Shown here piece by piece: positions 1 through 11,418 of a stretch of DNA of 64,000 bases (position 1 is its first letter; each line of letters begins with the position of its first letter). The DNA is from Fagopyrum homotropicum (lineage: Eukaryota > Streptophyta > Magnoliopsida > Caryophyllales > Polygonaceae). Where the stretch lies: the NCBI GenBank assembly GCA_033239125.1, contig BSWB01000005.1, positions 14,685,447 through 14,749,446 of the forward strand, read 5' to 3'. The notes under the pieces were generated by a model that made no database searches, was not told where the DNA came from, and was given only the letters and a program-made list of their open reading frames with translations. Both the position numbers and the translations under genes were made by a program.

Positions 1-1034
1 GTTCAATTTCAAATCTTGCATAAAATGGTACTGCTTCGCCATGAGAACTGTAGAATTGAACCCAAGAGAAATTAGGATAAATTGACAGTAGACAAAAAGA
101 AAGTAGCAGAATGTAGGCAAAAGAAAATGTTTGTTCTCACAATTACCTTGATCGAACCTCAGAAAATGTGATTCTTCTGTAGCTACGAAGGGAATGCTGA
201 TTTGTACGTTGAAATGAGTTTGTTTATCATATATTTATACGCAAAACGATTGTAAATATCTTGGATATCAAAATTTAAAAGATTTGTTTGGTAGATATTC
301 TGTTCATAGTTATCTGTGTGATCTGGTCATATCCAATGTATACTTGAGTATGATAACTGCAAAATGGATGAGATTGATAGAAAATCTTATATTTTGTTAC
401 AACCTGAAGATAATGAATCTGAATTCTTTCTTTTCTGAAAACTTTTGTGTGAAGATTTCTTCATTCAAAAGATATGGTGTGATAGGACGGTTTTGATTTA
501 AAGAAACTTAACTAATACATTTTTTTAATCTTTTATATAATGATATATATTTCTTTATAATAAATGACATATTAGATACTATTATATATAATTGCTTTTA
601 TTTGTTGTTGATAACAGGTTTAATGTGAAGATTCAAGCTGAAAATGTGGAATAAATATGGTAATTATGTATTTTTATCGTGGTTGAAAGAGATAAATAAA
701 AGGTTTTCGAATGAAATTATAGTATGGTTAATGGTATATGAAAATGTTGAGGACTTTTTGTTGAATTTGTTGTAGGGTTTTTGTTGAAATTTAAAGTGAC
801 AATGGTTTTCTGTACTCAAATTGTCATGTTATTGTGTGAATGTAAAATTTTACTTGCTTTTGTTTGAATTTAGTTTCAGGATTGAATTGAATTCACCAGA
901 TCTTTATGTGGAATTAATGTGATATCTGAATGTTCAAAGGAGATACAGGAGAAGGAGTCATTGATTATAGGATTGAATTGAATTTTATTTGAAGTTAGTT
1001 TCAGGATTGAATAGAATTTACAGTATTTATTTTG

Positions 1035-1200
1035 TTTGGATTCCGCTAATTATTGTTACAACTTAAAGTTAATAAATATTTTTTGTAGATTTATTTTGAG
1101 TACAAAAATTTGAATAGTTTGGATTCCGCTAATTACTGTTACAACTTAAAGTTAATAAATATTTTTTGTAGATTTATTTTGAGTAAAAAAATTTGAATGG
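1035..1200. repeat. Two tandem copies of an 83-bp unit
   Basis: The unit starting TTTGGATTCCGCTAATTA at 1035 is repeated from 1118 with only a few differences, such as ATTATTG versus ATTACTG. It looks like a simple local duplication. No coding function is seen. Confidence 0.9.
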
Positions 1201-1825
1201 CAGTTTAGTAAATATTTCACAAAAAATCCTATGTGGCATTACTCGTTGAACGACACGTGGCGCTAGCGTCCTTAGTTTTAGTAAGTAATATAGATTATAA
1301 TTATAATATAATTTTTCTATTTTTTGCCCCGATTGACGGGCCGGGCTTTTTGGTCCGATCAGGCTTGTTTCCATGTTCATACCCGTCCGTTTTTTTCGGG
1401 TCGGGCGGGTTGTCCAGATTTGACCAGCCTACTCTTGAGATATTAATTATGAATATTTTGTTTATTTGTGCATTCACTTCTACTAATACTCTTTTATTGA
1501 TACTTAGCTTATACTTTTATTTTTTTCCTTGAAAAATATTGTGAAAATTGCTAGAGATAAGTATTGTGAAACTAAAGGAGTATAAGTTAATCAATTAATT
1601 GAATAAAATAATTTGAAAATATTACAATCACGAATTTTAATTTTGGATCAATAGACATTAATTAAAAGATTTTCTTTTCGATGAAAAACCAAAACACAAT
1701 AAGGAAATAGTTATTGTTTCCACATTAAATTATCATAGTCGGCAAAGACAATAGAGAAAATATTTTGAAAACATAAATGTATCGTCTAAAAATATTTTTT
1801 ACAATTGCGAGCTCAAGATATAATC

Positions 1826-1829
<4 letters not shown>

Positions 1830-1905
<76 letters not shown>

Positions 1906-1940
1906 TCTTCTAGTTTAAATGGTTGTATAACAACAACTTC

Positions 1941-1974
<34 letters not shown>
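1830..1974. repeat. Duplicated TA microsatellite
   Basis: A pure TA run (1830-1903) is followed by TTCTCTTCTAGTTTAAATGG and then a second TA run (1943-1974) with nearly the same right flank. The microsatellite and its flank were therefore duplicated together, with a unit of about 71 bp. Confidence 0.9.
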
Positions 1975-1977
<3 letters not shown>

Positions 1978-2546
1978 TCTTCAATTTTAAATGGTTATCT
2001 TTGACACCATTATTTTAGAATTATGATTCATGTACAATGCATAATTAAAGTTGTGGTTATGTAATAGCATGTAAGGCAATAACTTATCTAATATGCCTAA
2101 GACTAGTGTATTAGATAAGATGCTCAAAAATATGTTATAGGTGGCTATTATGTCTAATATTGCTAACTATAATGAGTGATCATCTAGCAGTGGTAGCATA
2201 TAAATAATAAATGTTATAATATGTTTTAGAGTTGGATTATCCAATACTTGGATAGGGTTTTTTTTTATTTTGTTTATCTTAATGGAGGTTTTTGGATATG
2301 GGTTGTTATTACTGAAGAACATGCCTCATTTTTAATGGGTCTGTGCAATGTGTATTGCCTAATCCACGATAAGGTGAACCGGGTTCATTGTAACCTGGTT
2401 TGTTCCCATACTTTAGCTGACTGGCTCACTTAAGTGAAACGATGAGTTTAAGCTTCTTCACTTAAATGTATTTACTATCGGAGGTGCGTGAAAAACCCTA
2501 AGTGTGAGTTGCCGCTTAGAGGACGATTCACTAGGGTTTCACACAA

Positions 2547-2747
<201 letters not shown>

Positions 2748-3003
2748 GTGTCTCCGACAAAGATCTTCGCATAGGAGATAACCAAACTTCGAAGCTTTGT
2801 TTAGCCACTCAGGGGCTATTTCGCTATCTTATTCTTCTTGCTTTAATCTTGTTCTTGTGTACTATCTAGCTTAGGTAGTTTACTGAGTTTTTTCCTTGCG
2901 TGCAAGCTCTTAAACCACACTTGTTAAGTTTTAACTATCTCGAATGCTTAGTAAATACTTGGATCGGATCTCCCCTCTTGAGGTTCCGCATACGTAAGGT
3001 TTA

Positions 3004-3345
3004 TGCCCAAAATGCGTAAACAATTCTCGTATTGATCTTCTTATAATCTTTAACGAATATTCTATAGAATTTAGAGAACTTAAAGGTTAAGAGAATAACT
3101 CTCTTTATTGCTTAAGAAAATAACTCAAAACTTAAGCTCCCTCAATCTCTCTCAAAACACATGATTTATGTCACACCTTGACATCTCCTTATAAAGGGAA
3201 AAATATGCGTATCCTATTCCTATTAAAAATCACTTATGTTTAGATAACTCCTAAGTATATGTTGATCCTTATCTCTTTGATAACCATAACTCGGTTAGGA
3301 ATAGGATAACTTCTAACTCAAGTTAACTTCAAGCTTAAGTCAACA
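3004..3345 (-). mobile_element. 3' LTR of Ty1/copia element (outer end uncertain)
   Basis: On the minus strand the copia pol C-terminus is followed by a purine tract (AAGGAGAA) and then TGTTGACTTAAGCTTG, a normal PPT/LTR junction at 3345. Further along the minus strand are a TATA box (TTTATAAGG, near 3195) and an AATAAA-like signal (near 3110), as expected for an LTR. The other end is tentative: the last good CA on the minus strand that I favour is at 3004, giving about 342 bp. The 5' LTR needed to fix the end lies outside the window. Confidence 0.6.
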
Positions 3346-3514
3346 TTCTCCTTCCTAAGCTTGAAATCATTTTCACCCAAGTCTTTCACGCCAATGAGAT
3401 CCCTTATTTCCTTTAACTTGAATCTTCCAAGGTTCTTTGTAAAAATGTCCGCCTTTGCTTATTTCTGGGAACATGATCGAGTTCTACTTGTCCATTATGA
3501 TCACATTCTCTTAT
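3346..3514 (-). pseudogene. Copia pol, C-terminal end of RNase H region (fragment)
   Basis: Minus-strand frames give residues like ELDHVP, then a degraded match to the usual copia C-terminus (ADIFTK-like, then a glycine-valine region), with frameshifts and stops. This piece continues directly from the fragment at 7971-8231. When the CACTA element and one TAT target copy are removed, the frame reads through the junction as Y-H-F-I-R-E-C. It is the last part of pol before the PPT and 3' LTR. It is a dead remnant. Confidence 0.8.
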
Positions 3515-3542
3515 CACTACTAGAAACACGGGTCATTAACTA
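3515..3542 (+). repeat. CACTA left terminal inverted repeat
   Basis: 28 bp, perfect inverted match to 7943-7970. The similarity continues with GCTTT after one mismatch. Subterminal TCGACGCT motifs follow from about 3555 to 3632. Confidence 0.95.
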
Positions 3543-3868
3543 TGCTTTGGCTTCGACGCTTCCTATTGCGTCGGCTGAAATTTCAGCGCTTCCAACAAGC
3601 GTTTAACATTTTCGACGCTATATAATGTCGAAGATAAAATAGACACTTATAAATAACAAAAAATTTACAAAACGTCAACAAAATTACCAATTTTCATCAC
3701 CCGCGGAAGACAAAACGTAAACCCGCCTCTTTTTTTAAGTCAAACGGGAAACCCACCTCTAACTTTTTCATTTTTCGCTCATACAGACCCCTTCTCTAAC
3801 TTTTTTTTCCTCAAACCCTAATACATCTCTACGAATCTCGATCGGCATCTTCGTTGCTCTCTTTAATG

Positions 3869-4041
3869 AAGAGGAGGAAACCTAACTCCGACTACAATCC
3901 CTACGAATCCTAGTATGTCCTTGCTGCTACAAGTCCTAGCGAATCTCCGGAGACCTACACTTCTCCGTTTTCAAACCTTCCTTGGTGGCTCAATCAACGG
4001 AGTTCGACAACCGCTCCGACTATAAGTCCGTGCAAATCCAA
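3869..4041 (+). pseudogene. Captured exon-like fragment, source gene not recognised
   Basis: After a pyrimidine-rich leader resembling a plant 5' UTR there is an ATG (3869), a short basic frame (M-K-R-R-K-P) soon closed by a stop, and a good splice-donor-like GTAAGT at 4042. I infer a captured first exon of some plant gene but cannot name it. Confidence 0.35.
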
Positions 4042-4194
4042 GTAAGTATATTCAAATCTAAACCATTTCTTTTTTCTGGAAGTGCGATTCAGGGTGGTTG
4101 TTGCGTTAATTCTTAGTTGATGAAGCCCTAAATGATGTTAGGGTTTTTGGTCCAGATCTAGTGCTCCTCGTTTCTGGATGTGTGATGGGAGGGT

Positions 4195-4610
4195 GTTCAT
4201 TCCTATTGCTCTCGAAGGGGAGACCATATTGTGTGGTATTGTTTGATGAAGTACAGAAGACTCACACGTCCATTTTCAGCATTCACCTTAAAGTTCTAAG
4301 AGATAGAAAACTAACAGATGAGCAAGGCCAAACTATGACTTCAAGAACACGGTGATTAATGACTTCAACCCTCGGTGCAAAGCATCTATTAGGCAAGAGA
4401 ACCATGAAGGCTTCTCGTGAGGGTGTAATGCTAGAGGTAATTCAATTCAAATCAGACCTTATAGCCTTGAATGGTAATGCAGCTATATAATATAACCTTG
4501 TATTTTGTTAACATTATTCAGGTAAAGAAACACTTTAAACTGGAGCTCTTGAACAAATTAGATGAGATTGTGACCACAAGCAAATACCAACTCTCTATGA
4601 ACATGAACAG
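4195..4610 (+). pseudogene. Captured fragment of a ClpB/HSP101 chaperone gene
   Basis: The frame reads RPYCVVLFDEVQKTHTSIF and then LTDEQGQT. It matches the second AAA+ domain of ClpB/HSP101 disaggregases around Walker B (VVLFDEVEKAH) and the LTDGQGRTVDF segment. After a frameshift it continues TSTLGAKHLL (cf. TSNLGAEHLL). A GT...AG intron-like gap (about 4436-4522) then leads to VKKHFKLELLNKLDEIV, matching VRKHFRPELLNRLDEIV of the family. The reading frame is broken, so no function is expected. The kept intron shows DNA-level capture, not retroposition. Confidence 0.8.
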
Positions 4611-4639
4611 CCTAGGTAGATACCGGTAGGTACCATAAA

Positions 4640-4705
4640 TATGTTGCTAACAGACAGATAGAGGATGCCCATAAAGTGTTCGATGAAATGTCCAAGTGAA
4701 ATTGC
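4640..4705 (+). pseudogene. Captured PPR-like fragment
   Basis: A short frame reads NRQIEDAHKVFDEMS, the core of a plant pentatricopeptide repeat (usual form G-x-I-E-D-A-x-K-V-F-D-E-M). Only about 15-20 residues are present, so the assignment rests on one repeat motif. It lies between the ClpB and ATX-like fragments, in the same orientation. Confidence 0.5.
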
Positions 4706-4862
4706 TCATCTTGTAAGTATCCATCTTAATCAAACTCCACTTTTCGATTATTTGATATACATACTGAAATTTCTATATCGAATTTCAGTCATGTGATTGA
4801 ATATCTTTTGCCTCTTTTGTTTCTTATTCTCTTTTGTTTCTTATTTTTACAAAAACATTGAT

Positions 4863-4975
4863 GCAGGAGATCAACATGGCAGCTCGAAATAACACCTTTG
4901 GTAGCATCTCTATAGGATCCAGAGAAAGCACAAGATTGAAGCACAATCTTGAATTGTACTCTCATGAACAAGTAT
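4863..4975 (+). pseudogene. Captured exon-like fragment, source not recognised
   Basis: A frame of about 37 residues beginning after a GCAG acceptor-like site reads MQEINMAARNNTFGSISIGS and continues to HEQ before a possible splice boundary near 4973. The composition and flanks look like an exon, but I do not recognise the gene. Confidence 0.3.
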
Positions 4976-5149
4976 GTCCATTAACTTCCATCTAATTTTG
5001 ACATTAAACCCCGGCAATCAATGGTTGTCTTGGACATATTTTTACTATCTTCCTCACTTTGTAATGAGGATCTTAGTTTAGGATGTACTATGTAGTGAAG
5101 ATATGAATCCTAATATTTGATCTATAATTGTCTATTGCAGTTTCTATAT

Positions 5150-5824
5150 ACTAGGAAAGACACACCATCATGTGAAGGTTGTGGTTTGAGCATCCCACTT
5201 GAAACTAAAAACTCAGCAAAAGTGCCAAGCCATTTGTACTATACAATGTACATCTTGTGCAAAGGTGAGTGTCTACAAGCTGGACTTCTTGTAATATTAC
5301 TTTCATGTGCAACATCATCTAATTCACACAAAAACGAACCATATTTTAGTTTTAGCTTGTCTTCTTAGTTTGGTTGTATATTTTGATAAAAAGTATACAA
5401 TTTTTGTGAAATGATTCTTACTACAGTCCTTGAAGCTAAAACAGTACAGAGGCATATACAAAACAATTGGAACCCCATCATATATTGGGAAATGGGTAAG
5501 GCGACTTTTGATATATTCTTTAGTCAGTTTAAAATATTTATTTCTCCAAATCGGTTAAATGAAGTTGACTACTTTGTACACTATCAGGTAAAATGTGATG
5601 GTTGTAAAGTATGGGTACATGTTGAATGCGACAAAAATATCTAGCAATGTTTTCAAGGTGATCTTGTCTTGTTTACAAGGGGTGTCATTATTACACGTGG
5701 ATTATCCTCATTCTTTCCTTGTTTTTAGGATCTTGGGTGCACCGATTGTTATTGCCTGATTGCAAAGTAAAGTTCAATTTTGAATTGTCAAATTCAGAGG
5801 AAGGGCAACCTATAGTCAAGTAAG
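5150..5824 (+). pseudogene. Captured fragments of an ATX3/4/5-like histone methyltransferase (PHD region)
   Basis: Several exon-like pieces in order resemble the plant trithorax-like ATX3/4/5 group. 5150-5263 encodes KDTPSCEGCGLSIPLETK. About 5430-5500 is a degraded KQY-GIYK segment (cf. the GICKKIW region). 5588-5640 encodes VKCDGCKVWVHVECDK, a canonical PHD-finger half (CDGCxxWxHxxCD). 5731-5821 encodes DLGCTDCYCLIAKVKFNFEL. Intron-like DNA separates the pieces. The intact family is a chromatin H3K4 methyltransferase; the SET domain is absent here. Stops and lost cysteines (for example GIYK for GICK) make it non-functional. Confidence 0.75.
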
Positions 5825-6291
5825 TTTAAAAAATTGTCAAATTTTTATGACTCATGCTAGCAAATTTTGTTCTGTGTGTCCTGTAGTACACGGAGCCATG
5901 CCGTTACTTCGTTTCTTTTATTTGCTATTCAAGCTTAACTATGATGAGTTGATAATTAACTTCTACTTCCAAAATCTTTTTCATTGTTCATTGTGTAACT
6001 AAAGTCCATCTTTAACTACCCAACCATTAAGGTTTATTCGGGCTTAGTATTACTCGGGAAGTGAGCTCTTAACGTCTAAATCCACAAATTACTACAATGA
6101 AGTTGATAGTAGTTTTATTATTAATCAGATTGTTATAGGAACTTATAGCTAGATGAGAAATCAAATCAATTGTAGTTGGTGGTGTTCTTCTTGTTGAAAA
6201 ATCTTCACTCTTGTGTATATATTGTTTTTTAAATTCTCACTTTTATGTCACTGGCTTAACATGAAATAGTATATTACAAGTTTGACACAGG

Positions 6292-6367
6292 CATTGGTGT
6301 ATTGTCATGATAAGAATGTCATTCACAAGGACATCAAGCCGGAGAATTTATTGCTTGATCACGAGGT
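6292..6367 (+). pseudogene. Captured protein-kinase exon, Aurora-like
   Basis: A 25-residue frame reads ALVYCHDKNVIHKDIKPENL and then LLDHE, followed by a GT donor-like site. This is the catalytic loop of a Ser/Thr kinase (HRDIKPEN, here HKDIKPEN). The YCH...VIHRDIKPENLLL context is closest in memory to plant Aurora kinases; other kinases remain possible. It is preceded by a possible acceptor (ACACAG). The catalytic Asp is kept but only one exon is present. Confidence 0.65.
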
Positions 6368-6601
6368 ATCTTCTATTTGCACACTCTCTCACTTTAATCT
6401 CGATGCTTAAGTTGTTAGTTGGCAACTTGCTATTACTAAGTATGGTCTACAAAATGTGGTATAAGTTGTGAGACTATCAAAACTGAGAACCAAAAAAGTT
6501 ACCCCATTTCAGTCTTAGTCAAGAGAATATTGTGAAAGAAAATTCAGAACATTTAGTTAGATCTTTGTAGATGATGTGGTAAGAGCAGTAGTTTAGTTGA
6601 G

Positions 6602-7085
6602 TTGGCTAGATTGAACATTACTGGCAAGCTTATGATTGATTTTTGTGATGGAGAAGAATGGTGGCAAGTACTCCCAGGTATAACAAATCTTGAAATACGA
6701 AATATATTTACCATCAGAATATTACAATACAAAACTCCTTTCAGACCAAATAAGCTTGTAAGTCTACACTTGAAGAATTGTTCAACAATAAAACTTCTCC
6801 CACCATTTAGGTGTCTTCTTCTCGAGGCACTTACTCTTCGGATCTTGGATCAGCTAGAGTATGTAAAAGATGAGGATGATGGGCAACAAATGAATGAAAC
6901 AGTAACAACAAGCTTTGCTTTGTCAACATTTTTCCCTTCTCTTTTAAGACACTTAAACTATTCCATCTCCCCAAGTTGAAGATATGGTCAAGGAAAGTTG
7001 AGCTTTGCAATGTCAAGGAAACAAGCTTATCTCCTCACGGCACATTCATTTCCTCTTCTTCAACACCTGAATATTGGTAATTGTA
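6602..7085 (+). pseudogene. Captured LRR fragment of an NBS-LRR resistance gene
   Basis: The frame contains LVSLHLKNCSTIKLLPPF and later FFPSLLRHL, typical of C-terminal LRRs of plant CC-NBS-LRR proteins (LVSLxLxNCxxLxxLPPL, then FFPSLKxLxLxxLPKLKxW). After a frameshift near 6950 the next frame gives LFHLPKLKIWSRKVEL and SPHGTFISSSSTPEYW, then a stop. No NB-ARC domain is present. The end of this fragment is included in the 281-bp tandem duplication. Confidence 0.7.
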
Positions 7086-7489
7086 GTATCTCATGTTGTA
7101 GATAGTTTATTTAGCCTTAACTGATGCCGAGGTACTTATTGTAGTGTTAGGGAGATGAATTTGTACGTACAATTTGTATTGTAAATGCTTGTTTTTGTGA
7201 TGAAGTTTATTTTTCCCTTCTCTTTTAAGACACTTAAACTATTCCATCTCCCCAAGTTGAAGATATGGTCAAGGAAAGTTGAGCTTTGCAATGTCAAGGA
7301 AACAAGCTTATCTCCTCACGACACATTCATTTCCTCTTCTTCAACACCTGAATATTGGTAATTGTAGTATCTCATGTTGTAGATAGTTTATTTAGCCTTA
7401 ACTGATGCCGAGGTACTTATTGTAGTGTTAGGGAGATGAATTTGTACGTACAATTTGTATTGTAAATGCTTGTTTTTGTGATGAAGTTT
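6929..7489. repeat. Tandem duplication, 281-bp period
   Basis: The block starting TTTTTCCCTTCTCTTTTAAG at 6929 is repeated from 7210 almost without change (one visible difference, CACGGCAC versus CACGACAC). It spans the end of the LRR fragment and the following noncoding DNA. Near identity suggests it arose recently or is still homogenised. Confidence 0.9.
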
Positions 7490-7942
7490 TGTAGAGGGTG
7501 TTTCATTATAATGGTGCATAAAGTGTCAATAATGTTTAGCGTCAACAAATGCAATAAAAAATAAATGAGCGCGAAATATAATTGATGCTTGACAATGTCG
7601 ACAAATGCAATAAAAAATTGGCGGGAAGTTGGTTGGAACTTGGCGGGCATAGAAATAGACGGTTTTAAGTGTCGACAAATGCATATAAAATTGGCGGGAA
7701 TTTGAAGGGAACTTGGCGGGCAAAAATCTCGACACTTTATAATGCCCATTGTATTTGATTTTTTAGAAAAAATCAAAAAATAAAAATTGTCGATAATGAG
7801 CTACCGACCATGTATAGCGCCAACAATGTTCGACGATAAAAAGCGTCGACCATTCTCCGTGTCGCGAATAATTACGCTTAGTGAAAGCGTCGAGATGCTT
7901 TTTCTCGACGCTATTTAGTGCCGAGAAAGCCTTAAAAAAGCG

Positions 7943-7970
7943 TAGTTAATGACCCGTGTTTCTAGTAGTG
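7943..7970 (-). repeat. CACTA right terminal inverted repeat
   Basis: 28 bp, perfect inverted match to 3515-3542. It is preceded by a subterminal zone (about 7500-7940) rich in GTCGACAAATGCAATAAAA-like and GCGTCGA repeats. Confidence 0.95.
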
Positions 7971-8231
7971 TATGAAGTGATATATCTTGTGTGCATGTGC
8001 TTGCTTCAACCATGCAATACTGGGTTCTTAGTGAGAGCAATTGCCGATTGATTATCTATTCGGATGACAACCTTTTCACACGGTGACCCGTTGATCTCGT
8101 TGAGCAAATATTGGAGCCAAATTGCTTGTCTTTCCGCCTCAATGCTTGCCATGAACTCGGCCTCACATGAGGACAATGCTATTGTGTCTTGTTTTGTGAA
8201 CACCAAGAAACTGGACTTCCACCAATATAGA
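7971..8231 (-). pseudogene. Copia RNase H fragment
   Basis: The minus-strand frame includes KQDTIALSSCEAEFMA and then RIDNQSAIALTKNPVLHG. These match the copia RNase H motifs ALSSCEAEYMA (catalytic Glu) and DNxSAIxLxxNPVxH (catalytic Asp). A stop follows where the family has R-S-K-H. One lost base near 8195 shifts the frame just upstream of KQDT. The fragment is bounded by the CACTA element on the left and by the 2.8-kb solo LTR on the right. Confidence 0.88.
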
Positions 8232-10666
8232 TGTAACACCCCGAATTCTCAGCACGCGGACATTACTAGGATCTTGCAACAAGACACAAATAAGAAAAAC
8301 CGAAATTCATAAAGTAGTATTTTCAAGGGATGAATGCAACAACGTCTAACAGCCCATGGTACTTAAACAACGGAAAAGACTAACTGTCTTTTACAAGAAG
8401 AAAGAAACAGCAAGGTAAACACCCAACCCCACTCTAAGGAGTACGGAGACCCGGCTGACCACTACTTCCGGATCACTCAACCGTTGCTATAACTTGTGGT
8501 AAGACTAAACAACAACATAAATAAATCGTTAGCTAGCTATCTAAACGTTAGGTAAATGAAAATAGCACACACACACACACAATAGCAAAACTAAACACAT
8601 AACATGCTTTCAGAAAGATCCAGGTTTATTATCTTTATTTAGGTCTTTCACTCTTACTAATGATACTTATTTTGTGACACGAGGGATTCCCAAACCTCGC
8701 CTCCGTTCCCGCGTAACCATCAGGAATGGATCCGATGCATCTCACCTTGTACTTGTATGGTCTGGGTATAGAGAACCTCCCAGTCTCCTAGCAGAGCTGG
8801 GCAGTGATGTCACGGCCCATTATACATACACTTGGGCCTTAAAACATAATAACGACGGTCGTCCTAAAAAGTTAGTATTATGAACACACAACAAACACCA
8901 CTATCATCATTCAGCTAACATCTAGAAACCGGCTAAGTAAGTCGCAAGGACTTACCTGAATCAAATCACACTCTCTCAAATCTCAACTCGGTATGTACCC
9001 TTGGTAACTCAAACGCCTGTCAAACAAGGCATGTGGATCAAAATCACATTCCCAAACTCTTAGAAGTTATAAACTTCAAAGTTGTACAATCTCATGAAGA
9101 GCAATTACGGAAAAAGGTTTCTCTTAGGGTAAAAAGACTATTTTGCCCCTGATCCCGAAATCCAAGAATAATCTATAACTTAGTTCCAAATCCTCCCTTG
9201 AAACCTAATTTCATAAACTAGTTCTCACAAGATGGCTTGCTAAAGATTTTAAAGAAGTTAACCAAAATCCTAAATTTTCTTAAGAGTCGCTAAGGTCCGA
9301 CTTTGGCTTAAGATATGAGGCTCCAGAAAAATTATAAAAATTCAGAAATAAAACTCGAGATCCTCTATGATATGCATACTCAACATAGGGGCAAGAATCT
9401 CTAAAAAATATTCAACCATAACTCCCACATAAATTTCTAAAGTTGGAGTAAAAGTTAACATTTCTATATTAACCAAATAATTCCCTGCTGAAAAAAAAAT
9501 CAGCACAACTACCCTACTTTGGAGTCATATAATTTCTAATCCGACCGTTCATTTATTCTCAAATTTTGACACAGTAAACTACCTATACCCATCTATGATC
9601 TATAAAAAATTCAACGGTGGATCTTCAACCAATCTCTTTAACATTGATCCGCAACAGTGACCTATCTCAACTTACAAAACTGAAATTTGAAAGGGGTTTT
9701 TCACTTCAATTTCTAGAGTAATCTGACCTACTCTCACTGTCCTCTAATGGTTATAAATTGGCACTCTAGAAGTCTCAACAAAGCTTACGTGTTACTCTAT
9801 TATTCTAAGTCTACACAAAGTACAAACACTGAACTTGGAACCAACATGTCTACTCTACCCTACACCAGTGTGACAACAATACGAAGGATGTGCAGAGAAG
9901 TTTACCGGCAATAGGGTGATGTTCTGAGTCCCTTGCTATTGGTGCGGACAATATGCTGGAATGTAGATCTGTCGGTTGACTTACCGTACAACTGCTACTC
10001 GGAGCTGTCGACACAGGGAGTGCATGGAGTTCGTCTACAGCGCCCAAGGTCTAGTTGATTTGGTTGTCTGCGTAACTGGGCAGTCGAGTAAGATGGTAAG
10101 ATTGGAAGGAGGCGTATGAGAGAATGAGACGGCCAAAAATCTCACTTGGGAAGATCCGAATGACGTGTAGTGCTCAGGCTCCTGGAGACGACTCGTGTGA
10201 TGTGTGGCGGCGTTACCACTGGCCCAATCTTTGTGACAGAAGGACCGGCTCGAAGGAACGGCTGCTGTAGATCTACTGTCACCGAATGAAGCCAAATGAA
10301 GGAAGGGAAGTGAAGGCTGACTCGGAGATCTGAACGGGAGCAAGGCTGAACCTGGACGTGCTTGCTGGAGTTACGAGGGAGGGCATCGATAATTTAGGAG
10401 CAGTTATGGTAAGCGTATCTCTCTTCCAACTCAACATACACACGCCCATCATAGCTGCTTATCCTCGTTGTTGGGCTGGACAAAGAACAGGCTGCACAGG
10501 CTGAAAAAGAGCACGCAGCTGGCTGTCTTTTGGGCTGGTTGGAGGCCTTCTTGGGCTGGCAAAGAGCAAGGATTAACATAGCTGCTGGGCTTCTTGTACG
10601 AGCTGCTCAAGGAGGGAAGTGTGGGCTGAAATAAAAATAGGCCTAGAAGGAATGGCTGATTTGTTA

Positions 10667-10822
10667 AAGCCTTGTCAAGGTTTAGTCAAAACATGTCATG
10701 GCTTTGTCAAGCCCATGCATGGCTTTGTCCTAATCTTGTCATGGTCTCGTCATAACTCGTCGCGGTCTTGTCTTAACTCGTCATGGTCTCGTCTAAAGGA
10801 CGTCACGGTTTTGTCAAGAACA
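10667..10822. repeat. Degenerate minisatellite in the solo LTR
   Basis: Variants of CTTGTCATGGTCTCGTC and TTTGTCAAG occur about nine times in 150 bp with irregular spacing. It looks like an old, diverged tandem repeat. Confidence 0.65.
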
Positions 10823-10872
10823 AATCAATATATAACTTAGGGTTTTGTAGATTAGGGTTTGCTATAAAATTC

Positions 10873-10911
10873 TTATCATTTTATGTGAAGTGAAGTTACA
10901 TAAAATGATAA
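10873..10911. repeat. 14-bp inverted repeat near the LTR end
   Basis: TTATCATTTTATGT (10873-10886) and ACATAAAATGATAA (10898-10911) are perfect inverted copies with an 11-nt loop. The position about 100 bp before the 3' end of the LTR-like unit suggests an RNA hairpin in U5/R or a DNA cruciform. Confidence 0.75.
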
Positions 10912-11012
10912 AATTCGAGATTTTGAGTCCGACTAGGTAGACATATAAGGATCACCGGATCGAAATCCGGTTTGCTACGGAATTAAACGGAATAAAAATT
11001 CTGGATATTACA

Positions 11013-11418
11013 ATAGAACACATGACAAATTGTTCTTTTACCATCATTTGGATCTGCATTATGATTGTTATCGTTGTAACGTGCCAACTTCGTTGTCATT
11101 GAAGTTGATCTTTTGAGCATTTGTCCAAGTGTGGCTGTGTCTCGTAATTACCTTAAGCATTGCTTCCATGAGACTCCTTAGGATTCTGCATGTAACAACT
11201 TAGCACGCCTACACAATAGAACAAATCAGGTCTTGTGTGGCGTAAGTAGTGGAGAGACCCGACATTCCTCCTATAACTCGTGGCATCAATGTCCTTTTCT
11301 TCCATCGATTTTAAAAATTTCAAACCAACATTCGTTTGGTGTATGAACTAGATTACAATCTTTCATTCCTGCCTCCTCTAAGATTTTCAAAGCGTAATGT
11401 CTTTGATTCCATGTTATC
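11013..11418 (-). pseudogene. Copia pol fragment between RT and RNase H
   Basis: On the minus strand, frames give WNQRHYALKILEEAGMKDCN near the right edge and later RRNVGSLHYL-RHTRPDL-like residues. These match the RT C-terminus and connection region of copia pol (usual form YAxxILxxxGMxDCN and YRRxVGSLxYLxxTRPDL). The piece carries frameshifts. It links the RT fragment at 36686-37302 with the RNase H fragment at 7971-8231. Confidence 0.82.

Larger units (their letters stand above)
3515..7970. mobile_element. Non-autonomous CACTA transposon carrying gene fragments (Pack-CACTA)
   Basis: The element has perfect 28-bp terminal inverted repeats starting CACTACTAGAAACACGGGTC (3515-3542 and 7943-7970), flanked by a 3-bp target duplication TAT (3512-3514 and 7971-7973). 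These are hallmarks of the CACTA (EnSpm) superfamily. Subterminal regions contain many TCGACGCT/AGCGTCGA motifs, as expected for transposase binding sites. No transposase is present. Inside, all on the plus strand, are pieces of at least five unrelated plant genes with intron-like sequence retained. The element sits in the copia RNase H region, so it is younger than the copia insertion. Confidence 0.92.
8232..11012. mobile_element. Solo LTR-like element, 2781 bp, TG...CA, TSD ATAGA
   Basis: The unit begins TGTAACACCCCGAATTC and ends GAATTCT-like GGATATTACA, so its ends form an imperfect inverted repeat TGTAA...TTACA. It is flanked by a perfect 5-bp duplication ATAGA (8227-8231, 11013-11017). 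It has no convincing ORF, no PBS and no second copy here, so I read it as a solo LTR of a long-LTR retrotransposon. The start TGTAACACCCC resembles what I recall of Tekay/Del chromovirus LTRs, but that is only a guess. Removing it restores the copia frame (VFYIGGSPVSW) across the site. Confidence 0.75.

Noticed and set aside
1174..1532. Overlapping ORFs near the GC-rich patch
   Set aside because: Low-complexity hydrophobic frames without start context or domain.
4789..4971. Minus-strand ORF in the CACTA element
   Set aside because: The plus-strand exon-like piece with splice-like borders explains the region better.
8674..8883. Small protein gene in the 2.8-kb solo LTR
   Set aside because: 69 codons, no recognisable domain, inside a TG...CA unit with TSD. 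Likely chance.
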